The notes: generated by a model from the letters alone, not told the origin. Positions 38,793 to 47,192 are shown, numbered from the stretch's first letter. The stretch is DNA of 64,000 nucleotides from Streptomyces sp. NBC_00193 (GCF_026342735.1 NZ_JAPEMM010000001.1:5084001-5148000); one strand, 5' to 3'. Translations and numbers: made by a program.

Positions 38793-39931
38793 AGCGCCAC
38801 GGCCACGGCCTGGTCCTCGGGAAGTTCTATCCGCCGCACGCCGGCCACCACCACCTCGTGCGCACCGCGCAGGACCAGTGCGAGCGGCTGACCGTACTGG
38901 TCTGCGCGGCCTCGGTGGAGTCCGTACCGCTCGCCGACCGGGTCGCCTGGATGCGCGAGGCGCACCCGGGGGCCGAGGTGGTCGGCGCCGTCGACGACAT
39001 CCCGGTAGACCTCCACGACCTGGCCGTCTGGGAGGCGCACATGGCGATCTTCCGGCGCGCGGTGCGCCGCCCGGTCGACGCCGTCTTCACCTCCGAGGCC
39101 TACGGGACCGAGCTCGCGCGGCGGTTCGGCGCCGAGGAGGTCTGCGTGGACCCCGGCCGCACCCTGTTCCCGGTGTCCGGCACGGCCGTACGGGCCGACC
39201 CCGTCGGGAACTGGGAGTTCCTGGGACCCGCCGTACGGGCGGCGCTGACCCGGCGGATCGTCGTACTCGGCGCCGAGTCCACCGGCACGACCACGCTGTC
39301 GCGGGCCCTGGCCGAGCACTGGCGCGGGCGCGGCGGGGTGTGGGCGAAGACGGGATGGGTGGCGGAGTACGGCCGGCAGTACAGCGAGGAGCGGCTCGCG
39401 GCGGCGCGCGCCGCGGACCCGGCGGCCACCTGGGCCGAAGTGAGCTTCGCCTCGGCGGAGTTCCCGGTGATCGCGCGGCGGCAGGACGCGGAGGAGGAGC
39501 AGGCGGCCCGGCTGGGATCGCCGGTGCTCTTCTGCGACACCGACTCCTTCGCCACGGGCATCTGGCACGAGCGGTACACGGGCGCGCGCAGTGCGGAGGT
39601 CGAGCGGATCGCCGCCGCGACCCGGCGGGACCTGTACCTGCTCACCGACCACGCGGACGTGCCCTTCGAGGACGACGGGCTGCGTGACGGAGAGGAGCTC
39701 CGGCCGTGGATGACCGGGCGGTTCCTGGAGGAACTGGAACGGACCGGGAAGCGCTTCCTGGTGGTCCGCGGGGACCGCGGGGAGCGGCTGGCGGCGGCGG
39801 TGGCCGCGGTCGAGGGACTCCTGGCGGAGGGCTGGCAGTTCGCGGATCCGCTGCCGGAGCGGGTGGCCGGGCAGGTGCCCGGGCAGGCGGCCGGGCGGAC
39901 CGGGCAGCGGACGGGGGAGCGGAGCCGATGA
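38789..39931 (+). CDS. nadR: NadR-like NMN adenylyltransferase / ribosylnicotinamide kinase
   Basis: A 380-residue two-domain enzyme without the DNA-binding domain of enteric NadR. The N-terminal nucleotidyltransferase has GKFYPPHAGHHHLVR (HxGH at about 16-19) and the PVSGTAVRADP (ISSTxxR-like) motif near 130. The C-terminal kinase has RRIVVLGAESTGTTTLSRALAEHW at 153-176. It would phosphorylate imported nicotinamide riboside to NMN and adenylate it to NAD. The P-loop reads GAESTGTT, with Thr where Walker A has Lys. Overlaps at both ends (ATGA) show coupling to pnuC and nrtR. Confidence 0.92.
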   Translation: MKRHGHGLVLGKFYPPHAGHHHLVRTAQDQCERLTVLVCAASVESVPLADRVAWMREAHPGAEVVGAVDDIPVDLHDLAVWEAHMAIFRRAVRRPVDAVFTSEAYGTELARRFGAEEVCVDPGRTLFPVSGTAVRADPVGNWEFLGPAVRAALTRRIVVLGAESTGTTTLSRALAEHWRGRGGVWAKTGWVAEYGRQYSEERLAAARAADPAATWAEVSFASAEFPVIARRQDAEEEQAARLGSPVLFCDTDSFATGIWHERYTGARSAEVERIAAATRRDLYLLTDHADVPFEDDGLRDGEELRPWMTGRFLEELERTGKRFLVVRGDRGERLAAAVAAVEGLLAEGWQFADPLPERVAGQVPGQAAGRTGQRTGERSR

Positions 39932-40710
39932 GTGACACCGGACCCGGCAGCGGCACCGGACCCGTACCCGGGCACGGGTACGACCCGCAGGCCTTCCCGC
40001 CCTTCGCGGTGACCGTCGACCTCGCCGTCTTCACCGTGCGCGGCGGCACCCTGCACGTCCTGCTGATCCGGCGCGCGCAGGAACCGTACGCGGGCACCTG
40101 GGCGCTCCCCGGCGGCTTCCTGCTGCCGCGGGAGTCCGCGGAGACGGCGGCCCGGCGCGAACTGGCCGAGGAGACCGGCCTGTCGGCGGAGGTGGTCGAC
40201 GCCCTGCACCTGGAGCAGCTGCGCACCTACAGCGAACCGGGCCGGGACCCCCGCATGCGGGTGGTCTCGGTGGCCTTCACCGCGCTCGTCCCCGATCTGC
40301 CGGAACCGGTGGCCGGGGGCGGCGGGGACGCGGACCGCGCCCGCTGGGTGCCGGTGGGCGAGGCTTGTGCGCCGGCCTTCGGGCTCGCCTTCGACCACGC
40401 GGAGATCCTCGCGGATGCCCGTTCCCGCGTGGGCTCGAAGCTGGAGTACAGCTGCCTCGCCACCGCCTTCTGCCCGCCCGAGTTCACCCTCGGCGAGCTC
40501 CAGGCCGTCTACGAGACCGTCTGGGACACCGCCCTGGACCGCCCCAACTTCCGCCGCAAGGTCCTGGCCACGCCCGGCTTCGTCGAGGCCGTGCCCGGAG
40601 CCGCCCGGCTCACCGGCGGCCGCGGCAAACCGGCCGCGCTCTACCGGCCCGGTCCCGCGACCACCCTGCACCCGCCCCTGCTGCGCCCTACGGAAGGACA
40701 CACGCGATGA
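39928..40710 (+). CDS. nrtR: Nudix-type transcriptional regulator NrtR
   Basis: A 260-residue regulator. The N-terminal Nudix domain has an intact box (GGFLLPRESAETAARRELAEETGL, about 62-85). The C-terminal winged helix is VGSKLEYSCLATAFCPPEFTLGELQAVYETVWDTALDRPNFRRKVLATPGFVE (about 170-222), a good match to NrtR. NrtR proteins repress NAD synthesis and recycling genes and are released by ADP-ribose or related NAD-breakdown products. The complete Nudix box leaves enzymatic activity possible. Its gene is third in the operon it is expected to control through the 38151 palindrome. Confidence 0.92.
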   Translation: MSDTGPGSGTGPVPGHGYDPQAFPPFAVTVDLAVFTVRGGTLHVLLIRRAQEPYAGTWALPGGFLLPRESAETAARRELAEETGLSAEVVDALHLEQLRTYSEPGRDPRMRVVSVAFTALVPDLPEPVAGGGGDADRARWVPVGEACAPAFGLAFDHAEILADARSRVGSKLEYSCLATAFCPPEFTLGELQAVYETVWDTALDRPNFRRKVLATPGFVEAVPGAARLTGGRGKPAALYRPGPATTLHPPLLRPTEGHTR

Positions 40711-41753
40711 CGACGATGACGACCGGGCCGACGAAGCCGGCGAACACGAAGCGGGCCGCCACGGGCTCCCTGATCGGACTGGCCCTGGGCGACGCCCTCG
40801 GCTTCCCGACGGAGTTCAACGACGTGCCCCGGATCCTGGCGAAGACCGGCCCGTGGCGGCAGATGGACCTGCCCCGGCCGGCGATCGTCACGGACGACAC
40901 CCAGATGACGCTGGCCCTCGCCCGCGGCATACGGACCGCCGCGGAGCGGGGCCGGGTGGGCCCGCTGCGGCTCGCCCGCCCGGTCCGGGAGGAGTTCGTG
41001 GACTGGTACCACTCCCCGGAGAACAACCGGGCCCCGGGCAACACCTGCCTGAAGGCCTGCAGCCTCCTCAACCACCCCGAGCGGGACTGGCGCGACGCCA
41101 GCCAGCTCGGCTCCAAGGGCTGCGGAGCGAACATGCGGGTGGCTCCGGTCGGGCTGGTGCCCGGCTGGACGGAGGAGGAGCGGGCCGGCGCGGCCCAGCT
41201 CCAGTCGGCCCTGACCCACGGCCACCCGACCGCACTGGCCGCCTCCGACCTCACGGCGCGGGCGGTGTTCCTGCTGGCGCAGGGCACCGAGGTGACCGGC
41301 CTGGTCGGGCAACTGCGCTCGTACGCCCTGGAGAACCGCACCCGCTACCACGAGCGCTGGCTCGGCGACCTCTGGACGCGGACGGCCTCCGACGCCTCGG
41401 CCGAGTCCTTCATGGCGCGCGGCTGGGACGAGTGCCTGGAGGTCCTGGACCGCCTCGCGGCGGCCCTGCGCACCCCGTCCCCGGAAACCGACCCCTGCCT
41501 CACGACCGGCGACGGCTGGATCGCCGAGGAGGCCCTGGCCACCGCCCTCCAGTGCTTCCTGCTCTTCCCGGAGGATCCGCTCCTGGCCCTGCGCCGCGCG
41601 GCCTGCACGGCGGGCGACTCCGACTCCATCGCCTGCCTGGCCGGCGCCTTCGCCGGCGCCCACCTCGGCGCGGACGCCTGGCCCCGCGACTGGGAGGGCC
41701 GCATCGAGTACCGCGCCGAACTCCTGTCCTTCGGCACCCTCTGGGACGCGTGA
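40707..41753 (+). CDS. ADP-ribosylglycohydrolase (DraG/ARH family)
   Basis: A 348-residue enzyme. Metal-site motifs are GSLIGLALGDALGFPTEF at the start, IVTDDTQMTLALARGI near 70, and AGDSDSIACLAGAFAGAHLG near 300. Family members remove ADP-ribose from proteins or hydrolyse O-acetyl-ADP-ribose or ADP-ribosylated small molecules. Here it would release ADP-ribose, which is both the likely NrtR ligand and a product of NAD turnover. ATG overlaps the nrtR stop (ATGA). Confidence 0.92.
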   Translation: MTTMTTGPTKPANTKRAATGSLIGLALGDALGFPTEFNDVPRILAKTGPWRQMDLPRPAIVTDDTQMTLALARGIRTAAERGRVGPLRLARPVREEFVDWYHSPENNRAPGNTCLKACSLLNHPERDWRDASQLGSKGCGANMRVAPVGLVPGWTEEERAGAAQLQSALTHGHPTALAASDLTARAVFLLAQGTEVTGLVGQLRSYALENRTRYHERWLGDLWTRTASDASAESFMARGWDECLEVLDRLAAALRTPSPETDPCLTTGDGWIAEEALATALQCFLLFPEDPLLALRRAACTAGDSDSIACLAGAFAGAHLGADAWPRDWEGRIEYRAELLSFGTLWDA

Positions 41754-41814
41754 GCCGGCCGTCGGGAGTCGCTCTCCGGCGGTCGCGAGCCCGGTCTGAC
41801 CGGCGGGACACCCG

Positions 41815-42072
41815 CTAGTAGGTGATCTCCTCGCCCGCGGAGTTCCAGACTCTGGCCCAACTCCGCTCCTGGCCGGGCAGGAAGTGGGGTTCGTAGATCA
41901 TCAGGCCGTCCGGCGCGTGGACGAACGTCGCGGCCGATTCGGGTCCGGGAACGCCGTCGGGCCATTCGACGACGATGTGGTCCCCGGGGTCGACCACCAC
42001 CTGCCAGGCGAGCGGTTCGAAGTGGACGACCACGGGGTCGGGCCCGGCTGCCTGCACGCGGAAGGTGAACAC
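41815..42072 (-). CDS. Small conserved hypothetical protein
   Basis: An 85-residue beta-rich protein (FTFRVQAAGPDPVVVHFEPLAWQVVVDPGDHIVVEWPDG...) with no signal or membrane segment. Codon use fits the genome. I do not recognise the family. It is convergent with the ADP-ribosylglycohydrolase gene and lies 70 nt after the start-distal end of the nucleotidyltransferase gene. Confidence 0.6.
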   Translation of the reverse strand: MFTFRVQAAGPDPVVVHFEPLAWQVVVDPGDHIVVEWPDGVPGPESAATFVHAPDGLMIYEPHFLPGQERSWARVWNSAGEEITY

Positions 42073-42142
42073 CGGTCCGAGCGTACGGGGCCGCCGCGGG
42101 CGCCCGGCAGCCGCTGCCCGGCCGCGGGCCTGCCGGAGCGGG

Positions 42143-42862
42143 TCAGGCCAGCGCCGAGGCCCGGCGGGCGCGGAGGAGGAAGTCCTCGACCCGGGGGAGG
42201 TCCGGGGTTTCGGGGAGGGGGGTCGTCGTGAGTGCGGCTTCGGTCTCCTCGGTCAGGAGGGTCATCCAGGCGTCGACCTCCTCCCAGGTGAGCTCGCCGC
42301 GGCGGACCGCGAGGAGGCGGTCGCGGTAGGGGGTCGCGTCGATCACCAGGCGGCCCGTGCGCAGCAGGTCGCGGCAGGACAGGAGCAGGCGCAGCAGGTG
42401 CATGGCGTGCTTCCAGCGCGGGGCGCCGTGGTTGCGGAGGTCGCCGAGGAGCTTGCCGCGCTGGGAGACGGCGTACCGGCTGAAGGTGGTGTGGGCCCGG
42501 CGGGAGAGGAACGCACCGCGGAGCGAGAGCAGTTCCTCGCCGACCGGGGCGAGGTCCTCCACGAGAGGGGAGTGGAGGACCTCCAGGATGTTCGGGTTGG
42601 CGCGCAGCGCGAGTTCGCAGAAGCGCTCCAACTCCCACGAGAACTCCTCGTCCCGGGGCCCGTCCACGTGTGTCGGCGGCTTCTCGAAGCCCCAGAACAG
42701 CGGCGTCGGGGCGAGGTAGACACCGCGCCGGTCGGTGTCGCTCGCCTCCGTCGCCAGACCGAACGCCCTCGAACCGATCACGCACGAGTAGACCGTGTGG
42801 TCCCTGACCAGGGTGAGTTCGAGCGGTTCGGGGGTCGGTTCGTTCGCGTGGGCCTCGTCCAT
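42143..42862 (-). CDS. Nucleotidyltransferase of the YcgL/RlaP type
   Basis: A 239-residue minimal nucleotidyltransferase. The active-site motif is SCVIGSRAFGLATEASDTDRRGVYLAP (GSxxxG...DxDxxG). Conserved downstream helices include ILEVLHSPLVEDLAPVGEELLSLRGAFLSRRAHTTFSRYAVSQRGKL and HAMHLLRLLLSCRDLLRTG. RlaP proteins accompany RNA ligases in repair clusters, but no ligase is seen nearby, so this is an orphan and the substrate is unknown. Confidence 0.82.
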   Translation of the reverse strand: MDEAHANEPTPEPLELTLVRDHTVYSCVIGSRAFGLATEASDTDRRGVYLAPTPLFWGFEKPPTHVDGPRDEEFSWELERFCELALRANPNILEVLHSPLVEDLAPVGEELLSLRGAFLSRRAHTTFSRYAVSQRGKLLGDLRNHGAPRWKHAMHLLRLLLSCRDLLRTGRLVIDATPYRDRLLAVRRGELTWEEVDAWMTLLTEETEAALTTTPLPETPDLPRVEDFLLRARRASALA

Positions 42863-42890
42863 CCGGCGAGGCTAGTGCCGGGGCCCGCGG

Positions 42891-43361
42891 CTAGGCGAGC
42901 GAGATTTCGCCCGCCGGGGAGACGGTGATCTTCTTCTCCTCCAGCGGCTTGGTGGCCGGGCCCTTGGCCACCGCGCCGTCCGTGTCCTTGAACTTGCTGC
43001 CGTGGCACGGGCAGTCGATGGTGCCGGCCTCGACCTTGTTGACGAGGCAGCCCTGGTGGGTGCAGACCGCCGTGAAGCAGCGGAAGGAGCCCGCGGTCGG
43101 CTGGGTGACGACCAGCTTCTGGTCCTTGAGGACCGTGCCGCCGCCGACCGGCACCTCCGAGGCCTTGATCAGGGCCTTGGCGTCCGAGGCCGGAGCCGAG
43201 GACGAGGCGGACACGGAGTTCTGCGCCGTGGGCGCGCTGCCGCCCTCGGACGACGGCTTCGTCTCGTCGGCTCCGCCGCACGCGGCCAGCGCGCCGCCTG
43301 CCAGGACGCTCGCGCCGGCCGCCAGTACGGTGCGCCGGGCGGCGCGGGTGGGGTCGCTCAT
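42891..43361 (-). CDS. Rieske [2Fe-2S] Tat-exported lipoprotein
   Basis: A 156-residue protein. The N-terminus is RAARRTVLAAGASVLAGGALAACGG: twin arginines followed by a lipobox LAAC, so it is probably exported folded and lipid-anchored. A Ser/Ala linker (about 30-70) leads to a Rieske domain with CTHQGC near 99 and CPCHGS near 117, which provide the two Cys-His ligand pairs. It should transfer electrons at the outer membrane face; no partner is encoded beside it. ATG 43361 follows GAGGAG; a longer frame upstream is not used. Confidence 0.9.
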   Translation of the reverse strand: MSDPTRAARRTVLAAGASVLAGGALAACGGADETKPSSEGGSAPTAQNSVSASSSAPASDAKALIKASEVPVGGGTVLKDQKLVVTQPTAGSFRCFTAVCTHQGCLVNKVEAGTIDCPCHGSKFKDTDGAVAKGPATKPLEEKKITVSPAGEISLA

Positions 43362-43444
43362 GACTTCTCCTCGGGTGATCGCCGGGATGGCGAGAGGCAT
43401 CCTGGCGCGTGACGGGCTCCAGCAACACCCCGCCACGCCTTGAC

Positions 43445-43786
43445 TCAGCCCTCCAGGGGCCGGGGAACGAGTTCCGCCGGCGCGCCGGGGGCGCGTACCA
43501 CCTCCCACACGCGCACCACGGCCTCCCGGTTCAGCGGTCCGTGGACGTGCGGATAGCGAAGGCCCGTTTCACCCTCCCGGCGGACCTCGGAGGTGAGGGC
43601 GTGCTCGTCGAGCTCCACGGCGAGCAGGGTCCCCGGTACGTCCGCGTAGTGCGTGGCGGCGATCGCGAGCACCGTCTCCGGATCCGCCGAACAGTGCACG
43701 AAACCCTCGGAGTCGAGGGAGGGCGGGGCGTACGGGCGCGCGGGATCGGCGGTCCAGTCGGAGAGCGGTACGAGGTGGAAGATCAT
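43445..43786 (-). CDS. DUF952 family protein
   Basis: A 113-residue protein starting IFHLVPLSDWTADPARPYAPPSLDSEGFVHCSADPETVLAIAATHYADVPGTLLAVELDE and ending with YPHVHGPLNREAVVRVWEV. These are the hallmarks of DUF952, a small domain with an ADP-ribosyltransferase-like look (H and EGFVHCS motifs) but no proven activity known to me. It is divergent from the YidB-like gene. Confidence 0.85.
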   Translation of the reverse strand: MIFHLVPLSDWTADPARPYAPPSLDSEGFVHCSADPETVLAIAATHYADVPGTLLAVELDEHALTSEVRREGETGLRYPHVHGPLNREAVVRVWEVVRAPGAPAELVPRPLEG

Positions 43787-43922
43787 GCCGATCGTTCTAC
43801 CGCAGTCGGTGCACGACTCTGCGCCAAGTGGCAGATACGCCCGAGTTGGGTGACATTGTCCGTATCTCGAAGCCGGGTGCGCAGATTTCCGCGCGCCCGG
43901 TCCCTCTTCGAAAGGCATCACC

Positions 43923-44369
43923 ATGGCGGGCAACGACCTCGGCTCCCTCCTCGGCTCCCTCCTCGGCGGCGGCAGCGGTGGGCAGGGCGGCAGTGGCGGC
44001 GGCAACATCCTCGGCTCCCTCCTCGGCGCCCTGATGGGCGGCGGCGGTGCCGGCGGCGCCCAGGCGGCCGGAGGCGCGGGGAACAACCCGCTCGGCGGGC
44101 TGCTGGACATGCTGACCAAGTCGGGTCTGACCGACCAGGCCCAGTCGTGGGTCGGCACCGGCGAGAACCAGCCCGTCAGCGGCGCGGAGATCGCCAAGGC
44201 CCTGCCGGACGACACCCTGGCCAAGGTCGCGGAGCAGGCGGGCGTCAGCCCCGAGGACGCCGCCGACCAGATCGCGCAGGCGCTCCCGCAGGCCGTGGAC
44301 AAGCTGACCCCCGGGGGCTCGGTCCCGAGCGGCTCGCTGGAGGACATCATCAAGCAGCAGAACCTCTGA
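43923..44369 (+). CDS. YidB-family protein (DUF937)
   Basis: A 148-residue cytosolic protein. Gly-rich repeats GSLLGSLLGGGSGG and GNILGSLLGALMGGGG at the start precede a conserved helical half (LLDMLTKSGLTDQAQSWVGTGENQPVSGAEIAKALPDDTLAKVAEQAGVSPEDAADQIAQALPQAVDKLTPGG) typical of YidB. The function of the family is unknown. The last codons lie in a 23-bp tandem duplication. ATG follows AAAGG. Confidence 0.88.
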   Translation: MAGNDLGSLLGSLLGGGSGGQGGSGGGNILGSLLGALMGGGGAGGAQAAGGAGNNPLGGLLDMLTKSGLTDQAQSWVGTGENQPVSGAEIAKALPDDTLAKVAEQAGVSPEDAADQIAQALPQAVDKLTPGGSVPSGSLEDIIKQQNL

Positions 44370-44397
44370 CCGACAAGCAGCAGAACCTCTGACCGAC
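44352..44397 (+). repeat. 23-bp exact tandem duplication at a gene end
   Basis: AAGCAGCAGAACCTCTGACC followed by GAC occurs twice head to tail. The first copy holds the last six codons and the stop of the YidB-like gene, the second is non-coding. It looks like a recent slippage or unequal-crossover event. Confidence 0.95.
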
Positions 44398-44443
44398 CCC
44401 GAGCGACTCCCGGCGACCCCGGTCCTTCCCGGGGGCGGATCCC

Positions 44444-44487
44444 GAGGGCCCGGCGGCCCGTCCCAGCGGACGGGCCGCCGGGCCCTC
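44444..44487 (+). terminator. Perfect 20-bp GC-rich terminator hairpin
   Basis: GAGGGCCCGGCGGCCCGTCC pairs exactly with GGACGGGCCGCCGGGCCCTC around loop CAGC. There is no T-run. It ends the YidB-like transcript before tyrA. Confidence 0.9.
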
Positions 44488-44558
44488 GCGCCATTCCCGC
44501 TGGTTACCCTGTGGTTGGTATCGCCGTCCCGTACCCCTGTACACCTGGAGAGCACCCC

Positions 44559-45647
44559 GTGAGAACCGCCGTCGTCATCGGAACCGGGCTGATCGGCACC
44601 TCCGCGGCGCTCGCCCTGGCCGCCCGCGGCATCGCCGTCCACCTGTACGACCGCGACCAGGGGCAGGCCCGTACGGCCGCCGCGCTGGGCGCCGGCACGG
44701 AGGAGCCCTACCAGGGCAAGGCGGACCTCGCGGTCATCGCCGTACCGCCCGCGCACGTGGCCGCCGCCCTCGCCGACGCCATAGGGCGGGACCTGGCCCG
44801 CGCATACGTGGACGTGGCCAGCGTCAAGGGCGGACCGCGCCGGGAGCTGGAAGCGCTGGGCGTGGACGCGAAGGCGTACATCGGCACCCACCCGATGGCG
44901 GGCAAGGAGCAGTCCGGACCGCTCGCGGCCTCCGCCGACCTCTTCGAGGGCCGGCCCTGGGTGCTCACGCCGACCCGGGAGACCGACCACGAGGTGCTGA
45001 ACCTGGCACTGGAGCTGGTGGCGCTGTGCCGGGCCGTCCCGGTCGTCATGGACGCGGACGCGCACGACCGGGCCGTCGCGCTGGTCTCCCACACCCCGCA
45101 GCTCGTCTCCAGCATGGTCGCCGCCCGGCTGGAGGAGGCCGACGAGACCGCGGTGCGGCTGTGCGGGCAGGGCATCCGAGACGTGACCCGGATCGCCGCC
45201 TCCGACCCGCGGATGTGGGTGGAGATCCTCTCGGCCAACCCGGGACCGGTGGCGGACGTGCTCGCCGGGATCGCGGCCGACCTGGAGGAGACCGTGGAAG
45301 CCCTGCGGGGCCTGCAGTCGGCCGACGAGGACAAGCGCCGGGACGGGGCGGCGGGCATCGAGGACGTCCTGCGCCGCGGCAACGCGGGGCGGGTCCGGGT
45401 CCCGGGCAAGCACGGTGCCGCGCCCGCGGTCTACGAGACGGTGGCCGTCCTCATCTCCGACCAGCCGGGCGAGCTCGCGCGCATCTTCGCCGACGCCGGC
45501 CGGGCCGGGGTCAACATCGAGGACGTGCGGATCGAGCACGCGACGGGCCAGCAGGCGGGCCTGGTCCAGCTCATGGTCGAACCCCGGGCCGTGGCCGGCC
45601 TCCAGGCCGAGCTGCGCGAACGCGGCTGGGCGCTGCGCCAGCCGTAG
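44559..45647 (+). CDS. tyrA: Prephenate dehydrogenase
   Basis: A 362-residue enzyme of tyrosine synthesis that oxidises prephenate to 4-hydroxyphenylpyruvate. The NAD fold begins TAVVIGTGLIGTSAALALAARG. Active-site segments are YIGTHPMAGKEQSGP and ALVSHTPQLVSSMVAARL. A C-terminal ACT domain (about 290-362, VAVLISDQPGELARIFADAGRAGVNIEDVRIEHATGQQ) suggests feedback control by tyrosine or another aromatic amino acid. GTG 44559 follows GGAGAG. It is followed by cmk after 193 nt, a conserved actinobacterial order. Confidence 0.94.
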   Translation: MRTAVVIGTGLIGTSAALALAARGIAVHLYDRDQGQARTAAALGAGTEEPYQGKADLAVIAVPPAHVAAALADAIGRDLARAYVDVASVKGGPRRELEALGVDAKAYIGTHPMAGKEQSGPLAASADLFEGRPWVLTPTRETDHEVLNLALELVALCRAVPVVMDADAHDRAVALVSHTPQLVSSMVAARLEEADETAVRLCGQGIRDVTRIAASDPRMWVEILSANPGPVADVLAGIAADLEETVEALRGLQSADEDKRRDGAAGIEDVLRRGNAGRVRVPGKHGAAPAVYETVAVLISDQPGELARIFADAGRAGVNIEDVRIEHATGQQAGLVQLMVEPRAVAGLQAELRERGWALRQP

Positions 45648-45729
45648 GGCCGCAGGGCCTCCGGAGCGGGCCCGCGCCCGCCCGGGGCCCGCTCCGCGCC
45701 CCTCCCGCGGCCGCCCCGGGCCCGTCTTG

Positions 45730-45765
45730 GGCCCGCCCGCCGCCGCCCCGGCGGGCGGCGGCGAA
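45730..45765 (+). terminator. Probable hairpin after tyrA
   Basis: A very GC-rich inverted repeat built from CGCCCGCCG and CGGCGGGCG lies in the tyrA-cmk gap. A TAACCT just after it (45774) may be the -10 element for cmk. Confidence 0.45.
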
Positions 45766-45840
45766 AAGCCCGGTAACCTGGAGGAGGGGCGCTATTGGCG
45801 CGCCCGGACACGTACGCGCAACCAGGAAGGTGCCCGCACC

Positions 45841-46548
45841 GTGGAAACCGCAGCTCCGACCGCCGTGATCGTCGCCATCGACGGTCCCTCCGGCACGGGC
45901 AAGTCCAGCACTTCCAAGGCCGTGGCCGCCAAGCTCGGGCTGCGCTACCTGGACACCGGTGCCCAGTACCGGGCCATCACCTGGTGGATGATCACCAACG
46001 GCATCGACATCGAGGACCCGCAGGCCATCGCCCTCGCGGCGGGCAAGCCCGTCATCGTGTCCGGCACCGATCCCTCCGCCCCCACCATCACCGTCGACGG
46101 CCAGGACGCCTCCGGCCCGATCCGGACCCAGGAGGTCACCTCCAAGGTCAGCGCCGTGAGCGCCGTCCCCGAGGTGCGCACCCTGATCACCGAGCTCCAG
46201 CGCTCCATCGCCGCCGAGGCGGCCGACGAGGCCGACGGCATCGTCGTCGAGGGCCGGGACATCGGCACCACCGTGCTGCCCGACGCCGACCTGAAGATCT
46301 TCCTCACCGCTTCCGCCGAGGCCCGCGCGGCCCGCCGCAGCGGCGAGCTGCGGGGCAAGGAGGCCGTGGACCTCGCGGCCACCAAGGAGGCGCTGATCAA
46401 GCGCGACGCCGCCGACTCCGGCCGCAAGACCTCCCCGCTGGCCAAGGCCGGCGACGCGGTCGAGGTGGACACCACCGAGCTCACGCTGGACCGGGTCATC
46501 GAGTGCGTCGTGACCCTGGTGGAAGAGAAGCGGGCGGGCCGCCCGTGA
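45841..46548 (+). CDS. cmk: Cytidylate kinase
   Basis: A 235-residue kinase that phosphorylates CMP and dCMP. The P-loop is VAIDGPSGTGKSSTSKAVAAKLG near residues 11-33, the substrate motif is YLDTGAQYRAITWWMI, and the lid region includes EGRDIGTTVLPDADLKIFLTASAEARAARR. GTG 45841 follows AGGAAGG. Stop and next start overlap (GTGA), so cmk and the acyltransferase are coupled. Confidence 0.96.
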   Translation: METAAPTAVIVAIDGPSGTGKSSTSKAVAAKLGLRYLDTGAQYRAITWWMITNGIDIEDPQAIALAAGKPVIVSGTDPSAPTITVDGQDASGPIRTQEVTSKVSAVSAVPEVRTLITELQRSIAAEAADEADGIVVEGRDIGTTVLPDADLKIFLTASAEARAARRSGELRGKEAVDLAATKEALIKRDAADSGRKTSPLAKAGDAVEVDTTELTLDRVIECVVTLVEEKRAGRP

Positions 46549-47192
46549 GTGATACGCCCTCCCTCAAGGGTGCGGCGGTCGGCCGGAGGATCGGCATCGG
46601 GCTCATGTACGGCCTCTGGAAGCCGCGCGTGCTGGGGGCCTGGAAGGTCCCCGCCACAGGCCCCGTCATCCTGGCCGTGAACCACTCGCACAACATAGAC
46701 GGCCCCATGGTCATGGGCACCGCACCGCGACCGCTGCACTTCCTGATCAAGAAGGAGGCGTACGTCGGTCCGCTCGGCCCCTTCCTCGACCGGATCGGGC
46801 AGGTGAAGGTGGACCGCTCCGGCGCCGACCGGGGAGCCATCAGCCGCGCGCTGGGCGTCCTGGACAACGGCGGCGCCCTGGGGATCTTCCCCGAGGGCAC
46901 CCGGGGCGAGGGCGACTTCGCCTCGCTGCGCGCGGGACTCGCGTACTTCGCGGTCCGCTCCGGCGCCCCCATCGTGCCGGTCGCCGTACTGGGCAGCACC
47001 GAGCGCTCCGGCCGCGTCGTCAAGGCGCTGCCGCGACTGAAGAGCAGGGTCGACATCGTCTTCGGCGATGCCTTCGACGCCGGGGACGGCAGTGGCCGCC
47101 GTACCCGTACCGCGCTGGACCAGGCCACCGTACGCATCCAGGACCGGCTGACCGCCCACCTGGCCGACGCCAAGCGCCTGACCGGGCGCTGA
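46545..47192 (+). CDS. 1-acyl-sn-glycerol-3-phosphate acyltransferase-like protein
   Basis: A 215-residue PlsC-type acyltransferase. The catalytic NHX4D box is NHSHNID, and the acyl-acceptor motif is FPEGTRGEG. PIVPVAVLGS follows as in the family. It probably acylates lysophosphatidate or a related lipid at the membrane. In streptomycetes it lies between cmk and der, as here, and in some genomes the three are fused or overlapping. Confidence 0.9.
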   Translation: MSDTPSLKGAAVGRRIGIGLMYGLWKPRVLGAWKVPATGPVILAVNHSHNIDGPMVMGTAPRPLHFLIKKEAYVGPLGPFLDRIGQVKVDRSGADRGAISRALGVLDNGGALGIFPEGTRGEGDFASLRAGLAYFAVRSGAPIVPVAVLGSTERSGRVVKALPRLKSRVDIVFGDAFDAGDGSGRRTRTALDQATVRIQDRLTAHLADAKRLTGR

